The notes: a model not told the origin generated them from the letters alone. 64,000 bases of DNA from Albugo candida (GCA_905220665.1 CAJNAR010000161.1:124001-188000); one strand, 5' to 3'. Shown: positions 42,604 through 54,039, counted from the first letter of the stretch. Made by a program: numbers and translations.

Positions 42604-44397
42604 ATGACCACATTTCTTCCGACTCCCGTGCGTTCGTACACAACGTACAGCGATGTAAAGCAAGCGGAACCTGTCACTAAAGAAGCAGCACCTACCATCA
42701 CTATCCCTACATATCCAAATCGAATAAAATCAAAGTTTATCCCGCGATCCTTACAAGATTTCGGAAATGGTGGTGCCTATCCTGAGATCCACGTCGCACA
42801 ATTTCCACTCTATATGGGCAAGAAGAAAACCTCCATCAGTACCACCCAATCCTCCACTCTACAGCACTCAACTTCAGCTGTAATGCCGCGGAACAACGCA
42901 TTGGCATTACAGGTGCATGGCCTTCAGGAACCCATCAGTTATGATGCAATCGTAACACAGCATCACCGTGACAAGCAAAATGTATACACCCGCTTTACCG
43001 ATATCGTAGAGAAACCGGTATTGACCGCGGCAGCTCAGCCGCCAATTCCATCGCAAGACGAAGAAGAAGAGACGACATGCCGCACGAAATATGCTCTTCA
43101 GGCGCTGGTTCAAGGCAAAATCGCTGCTGCCCTTCCGGTGAACGTAAATCGCCAAAAAACAGCGCAAGAAACGTCACATTACGTCCGATATACGCCTCAC
43201 GACAAAGGGAAAATGGGCGGAGGACAGAAGCAGAGAATCATTCGTCTCGTTGAGGCAGCCAAAGACCCAATGGAGCCGCCTAAATTCAAGCACAAGAAGA
43301 CTGTACGTGGACCACCATCGCCACCAGTTCCAGTGCTTCATTCTCCGCCCAGAAAACTCACTGTACAAGACCAACAAGCCTGGAAGATTCCTCCATGCAT
43401 TTCCAATTGGAAAAACTCCAAAGGCTTCACAATCGCTCTGGATAAGCGTCTGGCTGCCGATGGACGTGGACTCCAACAGGTGACAGTGAATGACAATTTC
43501 GCTTCATTCTCTGAAGCACTTTCCATCGCTGAAAGAAAAGCCCGGGAAGAGGTCAATATGCGTGCGCAAGTGCGTAAGAAAGTGGCCTTGAAACAGAAGG
43601 AGGAGAAGGAAAAGGAACTTCGTGAATTAGCACTTAAAGCTCGAATGGAACGTGCTGGAATTCGTGAGAAATCGCGTCGCGAATCCATCAGTTCTGTAGA
43701 ATCCAATGACGAAGATGAAGGTCTTGAAGAGCGTGAGCGAGTACGCAGAGAACGGAAGAGGGAACGAGAGCGTGAGATGCGATTGGAAAAGCTTGGAAAG
43801 AAGGGGAAATTCGCTCGTGATCAAGATCGTGATGTTTCTGAGAAAATCGCTTTGGGACAATTGCAAGGTTCCGGGAAGCTTTCGGGTGACACAATGTACG
43901 ATTCTCGTCTTTTCAATCAATCGCAAGGAATCGATGCTGGTTTCGGTCAAGAAGACGATTATAATGTGTATTCAAAACCGCTTCTAGATCGAGGAAAAGC
44001 CAGTGTCTATCGACCAAAAGCAGATGAATCTCTTGGAGATGCCGATCAGGAATTGGATGAGTTGAAAAACGGTCATCAAAAGCGATTCAAAGCTGACAAA
44101 CAATTCAAAGGAACTGAGATTGGTGGAAAACGAGATGGACCCGTGCAATTCTCTTACGATAAGGCTGAAAGCGATGACTCTGACCATGAAAAACAATCTC
44201 GATCTCCACATCGGTCTCAGCGAAGACGTTCTCGATCATCTCATCGATCTCATCGAAAGCGTTCTCGATCTCCAAGTCGATCCCAGCGAAAGAGATCACG
44301 ATCACCACATCGATCCCGACGTCAAAATTCCAAGGACGACGATCCTTTTGGTTTGGATCAGTTTTTGTCGGATGCTCGAAAAGGACGAACTCATTAG
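42604..44397 (+). CDS. SNW1: Splicing factor SKIP/SNW1/Prp45
   Basis: 597 residues, one exon. Recognisable segments are PEIHVAQFPLYMGKKK (about 60), SYDAIVTQ (about 115), YTP..........RIIRLVEAAKDPMEPPKFKHKK (about 205-230), GPPSPPVPVLHSPPRKLTVQDQQAWKIPP and SNWKN.KG.TI.LDKRLAADGRGL (about 235-295, the SNW core), then a charged coiled coil and RER/ERER stretch. The family ends with DPFGLDKFL; here DPFGLDQFL (about 579) is preceded by roughly 45 residues of alternating Arg/Ser/His (532-575), an RS-type insertion not usual for SKIP. It acts in the activated spliceosome and as a transcription co-regulator. Confidence 0.95.
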   Translation: MTTFLPTPVRSYTTYSDVKQAEPVTKEAAPTITIPTYPNRIKSKFIPRSLQDFGNGGAYPEIHVAQFPLYMGKKKTSISTTQSSTLQHSTSAVMPRNNALALQVHGLQEPISYDAIVTQHHRDKQNVYTRFTDIVEKPVLTAAAQPPIPSQDEEEETTCRTKYALQALVQGKIAAALPVNVNRQKTAQETSHYVRYTPHDKGKMGGGQKQRIIRLVEAAKDPMEPPKFKHKKTVRGPPSPPVPVLHSPPRKLTVQDQQAWKIPPCISNWKNSKGFTIALDKRLAADGRGLQQVTVNDNFASFSEALSIAERKAREEVNMRAQVRKKVALKQKEEKEKELRELALKARMERAGIREKSRRESISSVESNDEDEGLEERERVRRERKREREREMRLEKLGKKGKFARDQDRDVSEKIALGQLQGSGKLSGDTMYDSRLFNQSQGIDAGFGQEDDYNVYSKPLLDRGKASVYRPKADESLGDADQELDELKNGHQKRFKADKQFKGTEIGGKRDGPVQFSYDKAESDDSDHEKQSRSPHRSQRRRSRSSHRSHRKRSRSPSRSQRKRSRSPHRSRRQNSKDDDPFGLDQFLSDARKGRTH

Positions 44398-44487
44398 TCA
44401 TTGTCTCTTTGCATACAGAAATTCTATTCACAACAAAATCTATGATAAACGTGAGTTGGAATACAGTGTTGTGTCCTGTGGATTGGG

Positions 44488-45792
44488 TCATAGCGATTCC
44501 TGAAATCGCACTCTGCTTTTCGTATTTGAGCAGTAGTCTTCGGTATCCTCAATATCGGAATATCGATCTTGCGATTCTTTGAGGTACTGTTCGCTTGTCA
44601 CTGCCCATGAGCTGATACTATTGGAGTCATCTGAATGTTTGCTGCGAGAATCATTGATGCTTCCGGTGACATCGTTCTCTCCTGTTCCACGCGGCTCAAA
44701 ATTGGGTGAGAATTGTCGAGGCTGTTTAGCAATCCATGAAGCTGTTGTGCAATAGACTTTGTTCCAATCGGAAACAGTGACATGTGATGACGTATAAGAG
44801 CATGTGCCAGGCTGAGACAAGTGAGAAGACGGATACGATCGAGCGGCATTGATCGTTGTGATCTGACTGCACGGAGTCAAAAAATCGAAATTGGGGTCGT
44901 TGAGGTTTACAGAGTCATTCGATGTAGCGATGCATTGCTTCTTGAGATTTGGATCTGAGGTCGTGTTGTTAGCTGGTGGGTAAGGCTCGAATGGGAGCTT
45001 GCTTCTGGTCCAAGGCGTCAGCGGAGACGCATCCGATTCCGAGACGGAACGACTTCTTCCTCGCACAATTGCAATCAAAGCGGTCAATAGAATGACTCCA
45101 ATGACTCCAAAGATCAGAAAAAGTGCATTTTCTGAAAAAAAATTCGATGAGGCTTTGGTCGATATTGTTTGTGTGTTTGGAGAGGTTTTTGGGTCCTCAG
45201 CGGACTCTTTCGCCTTAGGTTGCGATGGAGTAGTGGTTTTAGGGGATTGTGTGTGTACTTCAGCAGCCGTGATTCCAAACTGCGTTGTCGCTTCATTTTG
45301 CAAGGAGACTGGAGGCCTCGTTGGGTTCCATTGAATTGGGCGATTTGGAGGGCTTTCTGGCGGCATTGGCGGGCTAGACACTGTATGAGGCTGAAGCATG
45401 GGTGCTAATTGTATCGTCTTTGGTGCTGGTGCGATATTTTGCATCGAGGACGCACGCACAGCTTCATCGGCAGAGATTGAGCGCGGAGGTTTCTTGTTAA
45501 TATCTGATTTATGATACAAATCGGTTAAGTGTTCATTGGAGATGTTACGTGTGCTGGTTTTTTGAGGGAATTCCTCATCCTTGTGAGTCGATTTCGCATC
45601 TATTTGTGAGTCTGAGGAGTTTGTTGTAAGAGATAATAACTCTTCGGATTCTGTTAAATTACTTTGAATTCCGCGCTTTCCTTCCTGCGCAGTAGCCGCG
45701 TTGTCTGCGTTTATTAGTAAGCATAAAGAGCCGTAGATGAAAAGCAGCAAAAGCTGAAGATATAAAGTTGGTTTTTGTCGGTAATCTCTCAT
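44488..45792 (-). CDS. Single-pass membrane protein, Ser/Pro-rich
   Basis: 434 residues from ATG 45,792; the open frame reaches 45,834 but begins with GTG. The signal peptide is strong (LYLQLLLLFIYGSLCLLINA). The ectodomain is Ser/Thr/Pro/Lys-rich, including a PPMPPESPPNRP segment. One transmembrane helix lies at about 222-243 (LFLIFGVIGVILLTALIAIV) followed by RGRSRS. The cytoplasmic tail of about 190 residues is Ser/Asp/Asn-rich and ends in an acidic-then-basic stretch. Architecture and tail composition parallel the protein at 29,877-31,592, so they may be distant paralogues, but I see no long identity. Convergent with SKIP, stops 90 bp apart. Confidence 0.78.
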   Translation of the reverse strand: MRDYRQKPTLYLQLLLLFIYGSLCLLINADNAATAQEGKRGIQSNLTESEELLSLTTNSSDSQIDAKSTHKDEEFPQKTSTRNISNEHLTDLYHKSDINKKPPRSISADEAVRASSMQNIAPAPKTIQLAPMLQPHTVSSPPMPPESPPNRPIQWNPTRPPVSLQNEATTQFGITAAEVHTQSPKTTTPSQPKAKESAEDPKTSPNTQTISTKASSNFFSENALFLIFGVIGVILLTALIAIVRGRSRSVSESDASPLTPWTRSKLPFEPYPPANNTTSDPNLKKQCIATSNDSVNLNDPNFDFLTPCSQITTINAARSYPSSHLSQPGTCSYTSSHVTVSDWNKVYCTTASWIAKQPRQFSPNFEPRGTGENDVTGSINDSRSKHSDDSNSISSWAVTSEQYLKESQDRYSDIEDTEDYCSNTKSRVRFQESL

Positions 45793-45849
45793 CCAATTTG
45801 TACAAAAGGCTTTAGCAACTCGACTTGGACTCACGTCGTCATTTGAGGA

Positions 45850-47300
45850 AACGAAGCGACGTTATAATCGATGTGTTAGACTTCAAACCTACCCATTTGT
45901 GCTGTCATCAATTAAGACATGTGGCAATATGAAAGCTTGGTGGAGGTTTTGACGAAAAGAAAAGATACACACGTGGAAGCGGAGGATTGAATTTCTGATG
46001 ACACAACGGAAACATCGTGTATATTAAGCCAATCAGATAGCGCGATATCGCGACAATCTGAATTTATGTCATATTCATTGTTCGAGTTACCTGTGGTCAT
46101 TTGATTTTGTAAAAGCATGAGCTAAGACAATTTTATCAAATCACAAAATATCGCAAGGCGCTGTAAATGAAATACCACTGTAGTACGGGCTTGATAGGTC
46201 GGCGTCATCGAATGGCAGTGAGCTCGTAGTCAACCACGCCCAGCATGCAAATTGCTAAGAATCCCGGCGATCAGATGCATTATATAGACCGAAGAGGATA
46301 AAAAGTCAGTTAATCAACGAAATCGACATTACGATGGGCGCAAATCAACGTGTAAATTCATACTGTTGCTACCTCTTCCAGGTGTCTTATAACAGACATT
46401 TACCTTAACTGAAAAGGCTGATTCTGGTGTTCAATAGAGACGGAGCTTTCTGAGCAGAATGTGGCTGCCAGACATAACGAATGCGTGGACTCACTCAATG
46501 TGGTACGCCGAAGAAATATATCCACGTCTTGAAGGTAGGACAATTGCAAGTTTTATAATAGGATCGCTATCATCCATCATCGTACTGTACCGTAAGTCAT
46601 TACGTTCTATAATGACACGAAATTTGTGTAATAACAAGTATTAGCAATGAAGGAAACTCTTGGCGGCGCACGAAACATCTCGTCCTCCTATTGCATTGGC
46701 ATTTACTACCGTCGACTGTGAAGCTAACGCGATATTGATACCAATATACGAGCTATCTTCATTTCACGAGAGGCTTATGACACGACATTATTGTATCTGT
46801 AAGCTTGGGATGAAGTAGCTGACGAACGCAAGGCTGTCGATTATGTCGTGAGATTGGGAAGGGTCAACAGATGAGACATTACCAAAATGGGAATATCTTT
46901 GGATCACGAGGCCGGTATTTTCTGACACAGCTGTTCATTTGTAGATAATCTGTAACAAACGACACTAAGGGAGCTTGAACTCGGAAATACTTTTATTAGG
47001 TCCTTAGTTCACATAACAGTTATTCAAGCCTTTACATACTACTGCATCTCATCTGCACATCCTTCATGTTGAACATCCAACACATTTTCATTGCAGTGGT
47101 ATGGAGTCTATAGAGCACTCATTAGCTATCGATTTCTTGCTTTTGTATTCCCAACGACATACTCTAAAGAGTGCGCTTATACAGGATCCAGGATATCGAG
47201 TGAAAGAACCATATCGACAGTACAATTTTCATATGCGTAGTGTCTTCCTTGCAATGCATCAACGCACTCTTTGAATTGCCGACAGTTAAGCCATACTTTC
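45850..47300. other. Gene-poor stretch with one possible TMEM50-like remnant
   Basis: No intact gene. A minus-strand frame at 45,912-46,118 (68 codons from ATG, acidic and Ser-rich) may be a small exon but has no partner. A plus-strand frame at 46,459-46,590 has the pattern W...IYPRLEGRTIASFIIGSL and then a GTAAGT donor, reminiscent of the start of TMEM50-type membrane proteins; the remaining helices are not found downstream, so it is treated as a remnant at best. Confidence 0.35.
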
Positions 47301-47309
47301 AATTTTTTT

Positions 47310-47905
47310 TAATGGAATGAAAAGCCACACCGTCCACCATTTGACTTGCAACTGTAGCTTGATAACGTAGAGTACATCGTGAAAGTAGGGGACAGTACTG
47401 ATATCCAGTCATGAAAATATATTTGTACAGCAATAGAAAGGTACGTGATTGTGGCCTTTCTGCTCCGGGAAAGGAAAAGCGACAAAGAAAAGGCAGGTGC
47501 GCAAGGGAAGAGAGTGGAATCGTCGGTGTGCCCTATACTGAGGCTTGTATGTGCCTTATAAAATAGCGGATGCATTATCTCACAAGATACTCAGATTCCT
47601 AAATTACTTCATTTTGGATTTGACAAGTGGGAGCAATTCAGTATGGCTTCCCTCAAAGTAATTATCGGTGTATTCACATATGTTGCCATTACGAGCACCA
47701 ACAGCATAAAAATCTCACCATTTGGATCACCCCCAATCAATGCACACCGTCCTCTCATCCCAATCCCATACAAGCACCTGGATTGTACCCACCACTCCAT
47801 CCATGCCATCGTATCAACCCACATCCCGTACAATCACCCGGGGTAGTCAATAACTCACCAAATCATAAACTACCAAGCCCGCGACGTGGAATCCCACCGC
47901 CATAA
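47310..47905 (-). repeat. Inverted third copy of part of the duplicated block
   Basis: The reverse complement of 47,450-47,520 matches 9,715-9,790 and 20,755-20,815 (shared CCTGCCTTTTCTTTGTCGCTT-type string), and 47,310-47,450 matches the following part more loosely. The neighbouring plus-strand leader at 47,643 corresponds to the minus-strand small-secreted-protein positions of the other two copies, as expected for an inverted copy. Confidence 0.65.
47643..47905 (+). pseudogene. Proline-rich small secreted protein gene, frameshifted
   Basis: An ATG at 47,643 opens a signal-peptide-like leader (ASLKVIIGVFTYVAITSTNS) and continues for 67 codons to 47,846. The alternative frame ending at 47,905 continues as a proline-rich sequence (NPIQAPGLYPPLHPCH, then SPRRGIPPP), as though one frameshift in the middle separates leader and tail. 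Position and orientation match the decayed genes at 9,282-9,720 and 20,300-20,730. If the leader-containing short frame is used as it stands it would be a 67-residue secreted peptide. Confidence 0.4.
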
Positions 47906-47909
47906 TCGA

Positions 47910-50900
47910 TGTTACATGGACCAGCCTCTAAACAACTGCGATCTCTGTAATTATTTCGAAATTGGCCGTCCATGTGAAGTTTTCATGTAGCGATAGAAAT
48001 CGACAGTAGTTAACGGTAAATATAGGCAGTGTTCACTTGTATCGTCGTATAGCACGCGATCAAAGTAGACTTATCGATGCACAAATAATTAATATAGCAG
48101 CCTTTGTCTCAGCACGCCTTTCTTCAACGTTTCTATAGCCTATCAGAATGACCACATGAATATACGTGAAATATTGCTTCCAGAAGCAAATAACGTTGCG
48201 CTGCTGACCACGATCTAAGCGATCTTATGTAATCACAAAGTGTTTTTGTAGGTACACTGCGATAAGCGCTGATCGGTAAGAATCATCTTTCAGCCACTTG
48301 GTTTTCCTCCTGCACAACGATTGCTCAAATTGACTCATATAACCTCCCAGAAGATCACCAATTTTTATATCAAGAGAATTATAACGCTTGACAAGTAATT
48401 TGGTGCTTAAGGGAATGGATATAATGATTCTGCTTCTTTCCCTGCCATCTTTGTATGATTTATTGAAGATTTACCCTAAATAATGAGAGATAAAACTTCT
48501 TCGTGGACCATCTCGGTACGCTGTTCCTTCCGCGCATGGCAGGTGGCAACTGTTCCCACATATTGTCTGAGCTAATTGACACGGTGTTGTTTTTTACCGT
48601 CGATATCAACGACTAATGAAACAGCAAATGAGATACTCAGTGCCCAACTGTCATTCTCTGACCTCTACCCGAGATTTGTTGAGTCTCGCCATTTCGGCGG
48701 TATAGTAACCGGGCCACAAAACTGAGATTCCGTTGTTGGGAAAACGCACTGCCCCGATAAGGGAGTAAATTAGGGCCTGAACAAAGACATCCCGAGTATA
48801 ACAACATCTCGATACGACTAAAATGAATTCTTGAGATTACAATAAGTGTTCCAAAATTGTATGAGACTTCTCGCTTTGGAAGTTTATGTCATGAATGCAC
48901 TGTTGCCTCCAGATTCTCTTTATGTAGAGCTATAAATTGATGGTACTGCTCCAATGTAGAGTATGGCCACCATCCGCTGCCTCTGGTAATGCTAATTCCT
49001 CTCAAGTATTTTGAATTATACTTTCACATTCAGTACACCAGTGACCCTCCGAGTATCTGCAGTCACTGATATGATTCGGATGCCTTTCGCATGTAAGATG
49101 TGACGATTGATGACTTGATTGAGAGACCTGTATCAATTCGTATCTGATAGCAACGAGCTCTCCACAGCCAGGATACCATAGCAGGGAGGAATTTGAATGT
49201 GCGGACTTCTGACCTTAATAGGAAGACAGATTTTATCTCAGACAACTTCCTTAGCGGGTTTGTGATTCAAAATCCTTTACACGTATTTCCACTTGAACAT
49301 TTCGATGTGCTTGGAATGCCCGAAGCGAACAATCGTATGCGCTCTCTTCTCTCATTGAATATAATCTTGTGTGCTTTGAGTACAACCGTGCTTTATGCCT
49401 CGACATTAGACTTGTAGGTGCACAACAGTGCAATGAAGTGCACTCGCTTGATAAGCTGAAAATGTAATAAGCTCGTTTTAAATAGTCATACTTGCCATAA
49501 GCTTTGCGATACGGGCGCCAGTGAAGCTTTTGCTGCGATATATGACAAGAGAGCTTACAGGATACAGCTTTAACTTTGATCGTTTTTAGTAGCGTCATGT
49601 GCTATTGCAAGTATACTTTGTCAATTGACATTGAAGGAGGACAAGATTTACTGCGATGTTCATATATTTGCACGTTTCCGCCCTATCCTTCCATGCACCT
49701 GCACTCTACACACGCCTATGATGTCATGCAAGCTCACTTGAGGATGTCTTGGTCAGTAAAAGTTTTCCTTAGCTGCGTGAATGAGGCTTAAGCCGTACAA
49801 AAAGCCTCCTACAAGCACGAGTCAACTTATTTCGATATTAAATTAGCCAGCAAATCAGCGCGTGATAAACTTTGCGGTAACTTTGTCGTGTTTGCTACGA
49901 TAGTGCTTCATAAACTCCAGCGTTAATTCGAGTGTACCATCGAGTTAATTGTCGTAGATGTGTAGTCTCCTTTCATTTTTATTGAAACAAGTCGTGCCAC
50001 ATGCTTTCCAATTTTTCTGCTCCATTGACTCTCAAAGGATTTGGTTTTGAGAACAGCAGGAAAGAGAAAGTATATTTGAGCCTGTACGTCATGGAATGAC
50101 AGAGGACTCTCTTCGTGGCGGCTTCTACCTACTTCTATCTTTTGCAATCAAGTAGTAAGCTTGAATACTAAAGCTCCTTTCCTGTCTACTCCAGGTAGTC
50201 GAAGCTGCTATCCATTGCGTCGGACGACAGACCGGATGAGTCCTACTCAATCAATCCGAAGAATCAAATCATGGAGTGGCAAATATAAGCGGAGTTCGAC
50301 ATATCGAAATTAACTACAGCGCTAATTGAACGGCGGGTGTGATCTTGATCTCCTGACTGACACAACACGTCCTTGATCAAATTAAAGAAAAGTCTTTATC
50401 TATTGTGCTATAAAGCTGCATCACGCATGGCAGCTTCGACGCTTCAAGGAATCTTCGTGATGCAAGCAGGTGCTGAAGATGGGAACTGAAGCGTTGAGAA
50501 GTCTCCTATAATATTCTATTGTAGGGCGAATATAAATTGAAATCAAGACTCTGTTCTCAAATGCTACAATTTGTTTAGTGGCCTCGTAATGTTTCTTTTC
50601 GATGATTCCGAGAACAGTAGTTTCAAATAGTAGCGATATCATAACGGCGAAAACATTTGTTCCTGCGGAGACGTCTTTCGTCTGGTGTCAACTGTTATAC
50701 TACGATTCATTATCGATCAAGAGCATCCTCGCCATTACGGGCTGTGGATGCAGCAAGAACAGCTGCTTACATCGAGATAAGGAATCAGGCAGAGACCAGA
50801 AGCATTCGGATTGATGGTTATCTATACCGAAAGGGAACTACGCCATTTGAAGATTCAAATTCAATTACAGGTTCTCATCCGTGTATGAATGTGGAGGACG

Positions 50901-52826
50901 TATAATGCATTGTATGGATTCCTAGCGATGCTTTAGTGATACGTATTTATATTTCGCTAAAGATCAAACGGCTTGATACACAATGCCAGCACTGATATGA
51001 CCTGATGCTATGTCAGTGTCAGCAGAAGCTACTGATGCGCGATAGAAACAGGAACTTTGACAGCAATTCGAACAAAATGTTTTGCACTTGGTCTCAACAA
51101 GGATACCAATGGTTTGCAGGTTAGATTAAACGACTGGTAGTTTCTTGCAATAATCAGACGTGAGGTGAGATTCTCAGACTCGGGAAGCTGTTCGTTACTG
51201 TCCATGTTTCCAGCTGGCTCAGTGTTCGCGTGTCACGGAGATTGTTCTTATAGTTCTCTCCCCTTGATCTAAAAGTTACGGTATGAGTGGACAAGTAGAC
51301 TGCTCTTACTGCCTTGCACTGGATGGCAACCAGAATCATGATGTGAAGTCTGTGTCATTCATTGCATATACACATTCCGAGATATTTTATTACAGAAACC
51401 TTATTCGAAATCTATTCCTTCTTCCTTTTCTTGTACTAGTGCCCAATACCTTATTCTCTTAACCGGATCTTGAAGGACACAACTTGCACTATCGGTAGGT
51501 CTCGCGCATCGCTGGCACGGGAAATGCTCTCTTATTAAGAAAAAATCGTCATAAGCTTCGATAGGATTTGTTTGAGCGGTCATTGCTGGTATGTAGGTCG
51601 GGACACATATTGCTCTCAACATAACATATGCAAACTTCCTTGCGTGGTGTCATGTCAATGCTGGCCGATGATGGCTCTATGAGCAGCCGGTATGACTGGG
51701 ATTGTCCAGCCTCACTTTATCACATGCGGTACGCAGGGTCCTGGTGACATATGATGAAGGTAACCTGCCATTCCCTGTAGAGATACCATAGCAGAAATTT
51801 GAGAAATAATGTTCTCAACAATGCCTGTGATACTGTATGTGTCCTTTTGTTTAGCTAAATCGAAAGTGAATGCAGTACCCTGAGCAGGGAACAACTGATC
51901 ATGCTTCGGGCACACAATAGTCAATGTACTGCAGAAGATGTTTTGCCGTTGATTTGGATAATTATTGATGATTGATAGCATCCCTCTGCTGCTTAGACGC
52001 AAGAAGCAAGTTACAAATGCCATACTAATACGAATTTATAGTTTATATTCGCCACGTGTTCAAGTATGCAGAATCGTCAGATAATGCCAAGCGATCCTGA
52101 TCAACATGTCAAGCACACCGCAAATTTGTGACACACGTTAGTACCATGCTCACCACCGATTTATCACAATAACAGCTGAATTAAATAGAGTTTAGCGTGC
52201 TTCCTGCGTCAGTAATTGAAGGTGAATGGTTGAAGCGCTGATGTTACTCATATCGTATGAAGACAATTTGAAATTAAAAGAAAACTATCAAAATTGTCGA
52301 GTACAAAAAAAGCTATTGCAATGATTAGCTCAATGCATAAGATTATTCTTAGCGCATGTAATCATCTTTGTCTCTCAGGGAGTCAGCATCAGCTTTAAAC
52401 GCGTTGGACCCTGAAACCAGTTACCGTTCTTTTTGTCCACCATGGAATCATCTTATCCCGAGTTCAATCAGATGCCATTTGCACGTAGACTATGATTAGT
52501 AGCTTGGCACTTCTTTACTCATCGCTGGTATTGCTCCAGGCCAATATATTATAATTGCTGCTGCGTGGTCGCAAGCTAGCCATCTCCTTTCTTTATCACT
52601 GGCGACTGCGCTCCGAAGCGCACCCTAATCAACCGCTACATATCATAACCAGCTCTTTTGGATCTCCTTGTCTTATTGCGTACAGATGATGAGGCCTCTG
52701 GCGAAACTGTTCATTTGGAGTTTGGAATGTGTTTTTAAGATATTTTGTATACTTTGCGTTAGATCTGTAATTCTCTCCAAATATAAAATATCGATATTTT
52801 ACCAGAAGCTTCAGCACCTTAAAACC
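47910..52826. other. About 4.9 kb without a supportable gene
   Basis: Many short frames in all six phases, none with a start, composition and splice context that convinces. The most protein-like is a minus-strand frame at 51,712-52,023 (about 103 codons from ATG, with FTFDLAKQKDTYSITGIVEN and a clean stop); it could be a decayed or small real gene of unknown family. No RNA gene, LTR or terminal inverted repeat was noticed. Confidence 0.45.
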
Positions 52827-52989
52827 AATGAAATAAGAAAAAAGACACCTACAATTGAACGACAAAAAAGGTTGCATTGAGCGCACGTCATACATACGTG
52901 CGTCGGAACGAATGAAATAAGAAAAAGGACACCTACAATTAAACGACAAAAAGGTTGCATTGAGCGCACGTCATACATACGTGCGTCGA
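52827..52989 (+). repeat. 84-bp direct tandem repeat upstream of a secreted protein gene
   Basis: Two units, 52,827-52,910 and 52,911-52,989, nearly identical (differences are a few substitutions and the lengths of A runs). Each unit contains GCACGT-CATACAT-ACGTGC, a short perfect inverted repeat with 6-bp arms. The array ends 62 bp before the ATG at 53,052, so it lies in the promoter or 5' leader. Confidence 0.92.
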
Positions 52990-53051
52990 GTGCTGAACTC
53001 TCCAAATTAAATTGACACGTGACATTCCCAAATTGACAAAGAATTCTCAGG

Positions 53052-54038
53052 ATGGCTCAAACGCTCCTCATAGTACTCGGCATTCTTTGCTTCCCTTCTT
53101 TTTTCAATGCGCTAAATACGAGACCGCAAACAAACGAAAGAACAAATGAACCTGTAACGAATACGAATGCGCAAGGTACGCCTCCGCTTGTAAAATCAGT
53201 GCCTTGTTTTTTGCTAAGAGTGCAAGATGTAATCTATCGTGCAGTGACGTTCAATGCAAAAGAGATGGGTCCAACAATGAAGCCTACTTATTCTCTTCAT
53301 CAAAAGCCGTCAGCGCCGCTCAAGCACCGGGGGGGAATTGCTGCACAACTTGGGCAGCATACAGCGGATTCCTTGGTCAGCGGTAAACGCACACAATTTT
53401 ACCGTTCATTGGGTCCAAAGCGAAGGGTTATGCGAAAAAGTGCAAGCATGTCACGTGGAACACAGAACGAGGCCAATGTTGGAGAAAGATCTGGCACTTT
53501 TGCTGAAGGACAATCGAGCGGTGCTAATGAAGATAGACTGGCTACTACGATAATGTCATTTAGGCCTACATATGGGCGTTCGAGTTCAATGCCAGCGATT
53601 TTGGGAAATAAAATAATGGAAGGTTTTAAACGCACTACCTCAGAAGTCAAAGATGAGGTTTGTAGTAGAATTTATTCACATGCTCCAGATACAGCCAACT
53701 TTATATCGGGCGAGGTGGTTACCATGATGCTATCGAATCCTTCAGTTAAACCTGGTCAGCTGCTCGTTGATAATTACGGACTTGAAGACATTACCATGGG
53801 AATGCTACAAACTTTTGTTACCAATTACCTCGATTACATTAGTGATCAACTATTGAAACTCGCTGAAAAGTGCTGTGAGGGAGTCAAATGGATAGTGCGT
53901 AAATTCTACAATGGAGAGTCAAATACTAACGATGGAAGCTCGTCGTCGGCTGTTTATTGTAATCCCCAAAGTAATGAGCCGAATGTGAGCGAAACCGACC
54001 CGCTCATGGATAATGAAAACGAATCAAGTATGGTGTGA
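53052..54038 (+). CDS. Candidate secreted protein (possible effector), unknown family
   Basis: 328 residues, one exon, starting at ATG 53,052 with a clear signal peptide (about 1-20, TLLIVLGILCFPSFFNA). The mature part begins with an Asn/Thr/Glu-rich stretch, then basic segments (about 105-140, KRRVMRKSASM), a globular-looking amphipathic part (about 195-295, including KCCEGVKWIVRKFY) and an acidic Asn/Ser-rich end. No RXLR-EER, Crinkler LFLAK, CHXC or CX2CX5G motif is present. No transmembrane helix or GPI signal is seen after the leader. The isolated position in gene-poor DNA with a tandem-repeat promoter fits a host-interaction gene, but this is inference. Confidence 0.65.
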   Translation: MAQTLLIVLGILCFPSFFNALNTRPQTNERTNEPVTNTNAQGTPPLVKSVPCFLLRVQDVIYRAVTFNAKEMGPTMKPTYSLHQKPSAPLKHRGGIAAQLGQHTADSLVSGKRTQFYRSLGPKRRVMRKSASMSRGTQNEANVGERSGTFAEGQSSGANEDRLATTIMSFRPTYGRSSSMPAILGNKIMEGFKRTTSEVKDEVCSRIYSHAPDTANFISGEVVTMMLSNPSVKPGQLLVDNYGLEDITMGMLQTFVTNYLDYISDQLLKLAEKCCEGVKWIVRKFYNGESNTNDGSSSSAVYCNPQSNEPNVSETDPLMDNENESSMV

Positions 54039-54039
54039 A

